From assembly GCA_007123015.1 (NCBI GenBank), contig SKSL01000077.1, forward strand, positions 1 through 28,911: a DNA stretch of 28,911 bases, in the 5' to 3' direction. The translations under genes were made by a program, and so were the position numbers. This document shows positions 23,953 to 28,911 of this stretch, piece after piece. The first letter of the stretch is position 1; every line of letters begins with the position of its first letter. The notes beneath the pieces were generated by a model. It ran no database searches and was not told where the DNA came from. It saw only the letters and a program-made list of their open reading frames with translations. This DNA is from Natronohydrobacter sp. (GTDB taxonomy: Bacteria > Pseudomonadota > Alphaproteobacteria > Rhodobacterales > Rhodobacteraceae).

Positions 23953-24482
23953 AACGCTCTGCGAATCTGTTTGCGGCCCTGTCGCGCTTTGCACGCGCTG
24001 AAGCTGGGGTCTCGACTGTCGAATTCACCATTGTCTTTCCACTGGTCCTGTCAGTGTTGCTGACATCAATCGACGCAGGGATCACCCAATTACGCCAGAC
24101 CTTTTTGCATCGGGCAGTGGATCTGTCTGTGCGCGAGGTGCGTCTGGGGAATGTCAGTGAATCTGCCCGCATGAGCGAACTGATCTGCGAGCGGACATCG
24201 CTGCTGCCCAGTTGCTTGCAGAATATCACTGTCGAAATGCGGCCCATCGATACACAGACATTCTCAGGGCTGGACGCGCCAGTGCAGTGCATCAATCGCG
24301 AACAGGCGATTACCCCTGCCGTATTCAATACAGGGGTCGAGCGGGATTTGATGTTGATCAAGGTGTGTATCGTCGCAGAGCCCTTCATCCGGTTGAACGC
24401 CTTCATCAGCCAGTTGCCGATTAATGCAGAAGGACAATATGTCCTTGTGTCAAATAGTGTTTTTGTAAACGAGCCAAGGTAG
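23949..24482 (+). CDS. TadE-like minor pilin/pseudopilin
   Basis: A 177-residue TadE-like protein. The N-terminus FARAEAGVSTVEFTIVFPLVLS is a type IVb pseudopilin signal: cleavage is expected after G20, with E25 at position +5 and F26 at +6, then a membrane helix. TadV-type peptidases process such proteins in the Tad/Flp pilus system. Two Cys (80, 89) sit in the soluble part. ATGA overlap with the upstream VWA gene means tight coupling, and the next gene begins 6 bp after this stop. No Flp major pilin or TadV gene is visible in the window. Confidence 0.85.
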   Translation: MKRSANLFAALSRFARAEAGVSTVEFTIVFPLVLSVLLTSIDAGITQLRQTFLHRAVDLSVREVRLGNVSESARMSELICERTSLLPSCLQNITVEMRPIDTQTFSGLDAPVQCINREQAITPAVFNTGVERDLMLIKVCIVAEPFIRLNAFISQLPINAEGQYVLVSNSVFVNEPR

Positions 24483-24488
24483 AGTGCC

Positions 24489-26327
24489 ATGCAGACCTGT
24501 AAATCTGTGCTGCAAGAGGTCCTGAGCCTGCGTCGTTTCCGTGACGACCGGCGCGGCGCGGTGAGCGTCGAGATGCTTCTGATCATGCCGCTGCTGATAT
24601 GGGCCTATCTTGGGATGATGGTCTTCTATGACGGATACCGTGCCCGGATGGAGGCGCAGACAGCAGCGCTACATATTGCTGATCTGATTTCGCGCCATGA
24701 CGAAGCCATCGAGATTGCCTATCTTGAAGGGTTGAACAACGTCTATGATTTTCTTACGTCGCGCAATCGCGAGACGCGCTTGCGTATCTCTTCGGTCATG
24801 CTGGATCCGGACACACAGCGTCCAGTTGTGGTCTGGTCCTATGGGACGAGAGGTCTGTCGTCCCTGCCGCAAATGGCGTATCTTGACGCGCTCACTGTCT
24901 CTGGCCCTGAAGAACCTTCAGAGGGTGGATCGCGCTTCGAGATCGCCAGCAATCAGGCGCCCGTTGCTGACCTTGCCCAACGCATCCCGAATGTGCTGCC
25001 CGGCGAGGCGTTGATCCTTGTCGAAGCCTTCACGATCTGGGACAGTCCTTTGCGCACCAGCCTGGACCCGCTTGATCTGACCGGGATCCGGATGGCCCCG
25101 ATTGCCGTAACGCGCCCCCGTTTCTCGCCCTTCATCCGCTTTGCGGAAGATAACGAGGTCTTTCCGGACAGCCCGGTCGAAACCGAACCGGAAACCGGCG
25201 CGCCCGAGCTTGGGGATCTGGACATGCCGGATGATCCCGCCAACCCCGATACTGTGGTGACTGTGGTTGATACGGATTTCACGGACGGGAACACATCAAA
25301 CTGGTCGCAGGACACACTAAGCCACACGAGTTCGTTCTCGTTTCTGGGACCCTTCGGTCGCGAAACTGTCCAGAACCCAGTGACCTATCAAGTCAATCTG
25401 GGGAGGGACTCGCGTCGCGCAGCGATCGAGTTTGATCTGTTCATCATCGACAGTTGGGATGCCTATACGCGACCATGGTCGCCGCCAAGCGGTGACATGT
25501 TGATCATCACAGTGAACGGCACTGCCATTTCTGCAACGCCATTCATGTCGGGTCCGTGGGGAACTTTTGAACGTGATCGTCGGCATGTCGTCAGCCGCGA
25601 AGAAGGCGTGTTCACCACAACGATGACCTTGGTCGACTCCCACAGCAATCTCTGGGGCGCCGGTTGGAGTGACCAGATCTGGCGTGTCCGGATTGAGGTG
25701 GAAAACCCCGCATCCCAGTTCACGCTCGGCTTCATTGGCGACCTGAGCGGAGACATAAACAATGAATCTTTCGGTTTCATGTCGTTCAATGTTACCGCAG
25801 AGCCCGGCAGCCACAGTCAGCCGCCGCATTTCCGACCGATGAGCGCACGGGTTTCAGACGATCCTGCGACCCGTTTCGCCGTTCATGAGGGCTGCCCGGA
25901 TCATCGGATCGGAACAAAAACGCTGGCTTTGCGGGTCGATGATCTCTGGAGCGGGCTTCGGTTCCAGGTTCAGGCGCGCGGTGAAGAGCGTTTGCGCCAA
26001 TGCGATGTGGGTTTGGCGAACATTAACCAAAATAATCCGTTCCGCTCGCATGCGACACCCAATTTGGTGCTGGACTGGGACAACCTGGGGTATAACTGGC
26101 AAGGGTCCTTTCTGCGCATCCTGGCAGATGATGGCAATTTCGGTCGCACCTGTGACACAACGCTCCTGATCCGCACGCCATCGGGCCAATGGCTTTTCAA
26201 CGACGATTTCCGGGGCTGGGATGCAGGGCGCGAGCTTGGTCCCGCGCAGAGTGGGCAGTATCATATCTGGATCGGGCGTTATGGTGGTGGAACCTGTGTC
26301 TCGGATCTTGTCTTCGAGCTGTATTAA
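24489..26327 (+). CDS. TadE-like prepilin N-terminus fused to a large beta-rich ectodomain
   Basis: A 612-residue protein. The N-terminus DDRRGAVSVEMLLIMPLLIW (residues 19-38) is a type IVb prepilin motif, G23 before A24 and E28 at +5, followed by one helix. A helical stalk to about 100, a mixed region to 215 and an acidic Pro-rich linker (220-258) follow. Then come two beta-rich blocks: about 258-436, with IIDSWDA, GDMLIITVNG and GWSDQIW, resembling jelly-roll modules of secreted proteins; and about 450-612, with IRTPSGQWLFNDDF and SGQYHIWIGRYGG, resembling a pre-peptidase C-terminal-like sandwich. Domain names are by eye. AAGGTAGAG precedes the ATG. It likely forms an exposed adhesin- or tip-like component. 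Confidence 0.8.
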   Translation: MQTCKSVLQEVLSLRRFRDDRRGAVSVEMLLIMPLLIWAYLGMMVFYDGYRARMEAQTAALHIADLISRHDEAIEIAYLEGLNNVYDFLTSRNRETRLRISSVMLDPDTQRPVVVWSYGTRGLSSLPQMAYLDALTVSGPEEPSEGGSRFEIASNQAPVADLAQRIPNVLPGEALILVEAFTIWDSPLRTSLDPLDLTGIRMAPIAVTRPRFSPFIRFAEDNEVFPDSPVETEPETGAPELGDLDMPDDPANPDTVVTVVDTDFTDGNTSNWSQDTLSHTSSFSFLGPFGRETVQNPVTYQVNLGRDSRRAAIEFDLFIIDSWDAYTRPWSPPSGDMLIITVNGTAISATPFMSGPWGTFERDRRHVVSREEGVFTTTMTLVDSHSNLWGAGWSDQIWRVRIEVENPASQFTLGFIGDLSGDINNESFGFMSFNVTAEPGSHSQPPHFRPMSARVSDDPATRFAVHEGCPDHRIGTKTLALRVDDLWSGLRFQVQARGEERLRQCDVGLANINQNNPFRSHATPNLVLDWDNLGYNWQGSFLRILADDGNFGRTCDTTLLIRTPSGQWLFNDDFRGWDAGRELGPAQSGQYHIWIGRYGGGTCVSDLVFELY

Positions 26328-26330
26328 ACG

Positions 26331-26344
26331 CGCCCGCGCGGGCG
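26331..26344. repeat. Short GC palindrome CGCCCGCGCGGGCG between convergent genes
   Basis: A 14-bp self-complementary sequence lies just after the stop of the large ectodomain gene and 8 bp from the end of the TetR gene. With no T-run it is at best a weak terminator. Confidence 0.3.
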
Positions 26345-26351
26345 GGCCAAT

Positions 26352-26939
26352 TCAAGCGCCGACGGCTTTGCGCACCATGTCCCAATAGATTTCTTCCACC
26401 CGCTCCAGGCTCAGCCGTCCGCCTTCGCGATACCAGGTATTGACCCCGGTAAGCATTGCGATCAGGGCAAAGGCGGCCAGCTTCGGATCGGGCAGCGAGA
26501 ATTGGCCAGTCGCGACACCGCGCTGCAAAAGCTGTTCGAGATGCGTTTCATACGCACGACGCAAGGTCTCGATCCGGGCAAAATTCGCCGTCTCCAGATT
26601 GCGCAACTCCATATAGGCGATGAACACGGCTTTTTCGCGCGCCCGGTGAAAACGGATATGGAAGCGGGTGAATTGTTCCAGCGCCGCGAGTGGCTCAGAA
26701 CAGGGGGGCAGGGCGTTGAGCGCGTCCAGCAGCTCCTGCATATGCGCATGCATCAGATCAAAAAGCAGCGTCTGCTTGTCGGCTGTATAAAGATAGAGCG
26801 TCCCAGCCTGCACCCCCACGCCCTCGGCGATCTGGCGCATCGAGACCGCCGCATAGCCATGCCGGGCAAACAGCTCCAGCGCCACATCGCGGATGCGCGG
26901 CCCAGTGATCTCTGCAGAAGAATGTTTCTTGCGCGCCAT
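26352..26939 (-). CDS. TetR family transcriptional regulator
   Basis: A 195-residue TetR repressor-like protein. The helix-turn-helix (about residues 18-55) reads ALELFARHGYAAVSMRQIAEGVGVQAGTLYLYTADKQ, the canonical pattern. The C-terminal half ends with NTWYREGGRLSLERVEEIYWDMVRKAV, reminiscent of the C-terminal domain of acyl-CoA-responsive TetR proteins (TetR_C_24-like, as in KstR2 or FadR-type regulators of fatty acid breakdown). The ligand is unproven. It is divergent from the small lipoprotein gene across 99 bp, where an imperfect GTGCAAG-N4-CTTGCGC inverted repeat (26969-26986) could be its operator. Confidence 0.9.
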   Translation of the reverse strand: MARKKHSSAEITGPRIRDVALELFARHGYAAVSMRQIAEGVGVQAGTLYLYTADKQTLLFDLMHAHMQELLDALNALPPCSEPLAALEQFTRFHIRFHRAREKAVFIAYMELRNLETANFARIETLRRAYETHLEQLLQRGVATGQFSLPDPKLAAFALIAMLTGVNTWYREGGRLSLERVEEIYWDMVRKAVGA

Positions 26940-27038
26940 GTCCCTAGATGCACTCCAAAGCGGCGCGCGTGCAAGGCTGCTTGCGCTGGTCGCGGCGCTC
27001 GCGCTACTGTCCGGTCAGGTCGCGCCGAAGGCATCGCC

Positions 27039-27350
27039 ATGCAGGTATATCAGAATAGATCCCGAAAGGCGCTGTTGGGCAGCCTGGCCTGCGCGCTGCT
27101 GCTTGCTGCGTGCATTGGGCCCACTGATCTGCCCCCGCGCCGCGCCGAGATCACCACCGAAAGCCCCGGCCTGCTGCCCCTGTCGCAGATCGTTGATCGC
27201 GCCGCCGACAGTCCCGACACGCCCCGTCTGTCGGCTGACCCCACGCCCCGTATTGCTGCACTTCAGGCCCGCGCGGCACAGTTGCGCGCCCCCATCATTC
27301 CCGCCGCCGAGCAACAGCACATGCTAGGTGCGCGCGACCGGCTTCGCTGA
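27039..27350 (+). CDS. Small predicted lipoprotein of unknown function
   Basis: A 103-residue protein with a lipoprotein signal: KALLGSLACALLLAAC, lipidated Cys at position 25 (lipobox LAAC). The mature part is Pro/Ala/Arg-rich, with LLPLSQIVDRA and a short predicted helix AALQARAAQLRAPIIPA, a pattern I have seen in small hypothetical Rhodobacterales lipoproteins. No enzymatic motif is visible. GAAGG lies 8 nt before the ATG. Its last 27 bp overlap the 3' end of the convergent DUF3445 gene. The upstream divergent TetR may regulate it. Confidence 0.7.
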   Translation: MQVYQNRSRKALLGSLACALLLAACIGPTDLPPRRAEITTESPGLLPLSQIVDRAADSPDTPRLSADPTPRIAALQARAAQLRAPIIPAAEQQHMLGARDRLR

Positions 27351-28124
27351 AGTGTCGATCTCGCGCAGGGCGGTTTCCTGCGCTGGTGTCAGGTCCTTGC
27401 GATATACCTGAGCCGTATGGATCGAAAACACCACAGCCCCGCTGCGTGGCAGTTTCAGCAGGCATTGCCGTTCTGACCGGATATAGTCGCCCGCGCCGGA
27501 TTTGTCCTTGGGCGCAAATTCCGCGCGCGGTTGATAGAGGTCAGGGTTGCTGTAGCGCAAAAGATTGGCCCGCCAGAGCGGCTGTTCCGGGCGCATGCCA
27601 TCGAACATGCGCTGCACGCGCCTGCCCATACCGGTATCATAGCTTTCGACGGGGACATGGATGCGCAGCAAGGGCTTGCCCAGCTTTTCATGCAAGGTCC
27701 AGCTGGACGGAAAGCACAGGACTGCCCCCGTCAGAACATGTTCATCGCCCTGTTTTTGCAAGATGCAGAAATCTGCCTGCAAAAGATGCCCCAGAGTCCA
27801 GAGCGGGCGCGCAAAATCAGCCCGGATCCTGACCTTGTCCGGGCGGGTGATTTCCTCCGTCCTGATCGTGAACCCATGCTGCGGCAAGTCGTGCAGCACT
27901 TCCTCTAGCAATTCCTGCGCTGCGACTTCGGCCTCTGGCAGCAGGGCCAGCACATTATCGCGGTGGGTTGCAAGCAGGTCAGCGCGCGCCTGCATCTGGG
28001 CCGAATAGGCATCGTCCAGATACAGCCAGTCCGCGCGTGGAAGCGGCATGACCCCAGGCAGGCGGCGCTGATGCGGCACAATCCATGGCGCATAGGGCAG
28101 AGACCTGTTGAGGATAGCGGTCAT
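27324..28124 (-). CDS. DUF3445 heme-dependent oxidative N-demethylase-like protein
   Basis: A 266-residue protein of the DUF3445 family, recently annotated as heme-dependent oxidative N-demethylase (HODM) alpha-type subunits. Visible family segments include LGHLLQADFCILQKQGDEHVLTGAVLCFPSSWTL, GKPLLRIHVPVESYD, MRPEQPLWRANLL and FSIHTAQVYRKDL. Such proteins would act on methylamine-type substrates with reductase partners; none of the known partner subunits (dmmBCD) is visible beside it, so it may be a stand-alone member or differ in role. No signal peptide is apparent. Starting at MTAILNRSLPYAPW fits the family beginning. Its end overlaps the small lipoprotein gene. Confidence 0.82.
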   Translation of the reverse strand: MTAILNRSLPYAPWIVPHQRRLPGVMPLPRADWLYLDDAYSAQMQARADLLATHRDNVLALLPEAEVAAQELLEEVLHDLPQHGFTIRTEEITRPDKVRIRADFARPLWTLGHLLQADFCILQKQGDEHVLTGAVLCFPSSWTLHEKLGKPLLRIHVPVESYDTGMGRRVQRMFDGMRPEQPLWRANLLRYSNPDLYQPRAEFAPKDKSGAGDYIRSERQCLLKLPRSGAVVFSIHTAQVYRKDLTPAQETALREIDTSAKPVART

Positions 28125-28228
28125 CTTTTTTCACTCAGGCAGCGCGTGATGTGCAACTCTACAGACCATCTGAACCGGGGCGCAGCATTGGCGATGCCGG
28201 CTGCACGACATGCCATGGCCCTGCGCCC

Positions 28229-28911
28229 TCAATTCCCACCCCCGAACAACCCGCGCAATCGGCGCCCGACCTCATCTTCCACGCCGCGCAGGATTGTGTC
28301 CTGTACACGTTCGCCCGCTTCGCGGGTCACGCCCAATTCACGCTCAAGGCGCTGTTCGACTTCGGATCGGGCGCGGTCTTCCAGCCTGCGGGCTTCTTCG
28401 CGGGCGATCTCTTCCAGCCGTTCCTGTTCGATCCTGAGCTGCTCGCGCGCCAGCGCTTCCATATCCAGACGGAAGCGCGGCGCGTCCCAGGGGCCTGTGA
28501 TCATCAGCGGCACGCGGAGCGTCTCATCCCCGTGCACAGCCGCCGGCACGATCCGGTAATCGAGATTGCGCGTCCCAAGCCCAACCGCGCCTTGCCCGGT
28601 CACGGAAAATCGCGATGCGTCCAGTCGCAGGTCGGAATTGCGCAGCACACCGTCTGACATCGTGAATGTGCCCGTGATCTGGTCGTAGACGGTCCGATTT
28701 TGTTCGCCCATGTAGGACATGTCCAGGTTCCGCAACATCCCGGCCAGATCGAATCCGATGATTTCACCCTGAGAGAAGTCGATGCGCCCGTCGCCGCGCA
28801 GCGAGTTCATGATCGCATGCACGGAATTTCCCACACCAAGGAATTGCACATCCAGATTGGCCTGCCCCTGAATGCGTTGGAACTCGGCCATCTCGGTCAG
28901 AAGGGGCAGTA
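28229..28911 (-). CDS. AsmA family protein, C-terminal part (runs off the window edge)
   Basis: The C-terminal part of an AsmA/TamB-like family protein; the frame stays open to the edge, so the start lies outside. Visible are the AsmA C-terminal pattern GDGRIDFSQGEIIGFDLAGMLRNLD, QITGTFTMSDGVLRNSDLRLDASRFSVTGQGAVGLGTRNLDYRIVP and VPLMITGPWDAPRFRLDMEAL. It then ends in a charged, coiled-coil-like tail (about 45 residues of Glu/Arg repeats) and GLFGGGN. These proteins are anchored in the inner membrane with a large periplasmic part and are implicated in outer-membrane lipid transport and assembly. Confidence 0.88.
   Translation of the reverse strand, partial: LPLLTEMAEFQRIQGQANLDVQFLGVGNSVHAIMNSLRGDGRIDFSQGEIIGFDLAGMLRNLDMSYMGEQNRTVYDQITGTFTMSDGVLRNSDLRLDASRFSVTGQGAVGLGTRNLDYRIVPAAVHGDETLRVPLMITGPWDAPRFRLDMEALAREQLRIEQERLEEIAREEARRLEDRARSEVEQRLERELGVTREAGERVQDTILRGVEDEVGRRLRGLFGGGN

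Noticed and set aside
22882..23994. Minus-strand open frame of about 370 codons opposite the VWA gene
   Set aside because: The VWA/TadG domain on the plus strand is clear; this frame carries no motif.
28151..28657. Plus-strand open frame near the right edge (about 168 codons)
   Set aside because: It is antisense to the AsmA-family gene and has no signal or motif.

Overview
The window is a chromosomal, mostly housekeeping stretch with G+C-rich codon use. The proteins read as an alphaproteobacterium, most likely Rhodobacterales (Paracoccaceae/Roseobacter-like). The grounds are the close family look of RpoD, DnaG (starting MSLPPGFLDE), the single bifunctional Rsh (ppGpp synthetase/hydrolase), the overlapping hisC-tyrC pair, the large leucine-dehydrogenase-type glutamate dehydrogenase and a DUF3445 protein. 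This placement comes from recognising protein families by eye, not from a search. Genes are tightly packed, with several ATGA/GTGA stop-start overlaps. I see no IS element, phage, CRISPR array, tRNA or rRNA.

Layout. 1-1106 holds no gene I can defend, only some inverted and direct repeats. 1107-6766 (+): pirin, YgfZ, a DMT/EamA exporter, hisC-tyrC, and an extensin-like lipoprotein that ends at a strong bidirectional terminator. 6843-7418 (-): a NYN/DUF88 nuclease-like protein, divergent from folK. 7531-12704 (+): folK, rpoZ, rsh, DUF2062, pdxJ and acpS, a folate/stringent-response/B6/ACP housekeeping run. 12807-13747 (-): a Tat-exported MsrB coupled by ATGA overlap to a TerB-like protein. 13896-19463 (+): dnaG, rpoD, a GTGA-overlapping unknown ORF, and alr.

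19451-20104 (-) is a GntR/FCD regulator, divergent from a HAD pyrimidine-5'-nucleotidase-like gene (20206-20853, +) that looks leaderless. A perfect 18-bp hairpin separates that gene from convergent gdhA (20918-22348, -). 22600-26327 (+) is a three-gene surface module: a TadG-like protein with a VWA domain, a TadE-like minor pilin, and a 612-residue protein. The last fuses a TadE-like prepilin N-terminus to a large beta-rich ectodomain. The window closes with a TetR regulator (-), a small lipoprotein (+), a DUF3445 heme-dependent N-demethylase-like protein (-) and the C-terminal part of an AsmA-family protein (-, running off the edge).

How the genes work together. Most are central information and metabolism genes (primase, sigma-70, omega, ppGpp, folate, B6, ACP activation, D-Ala, Glu). 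The part least explained by standard annotation is the TadG/TadE/large-ectodomain cluster, which has no flp, tadV or Tad ATPase genes beside it here.
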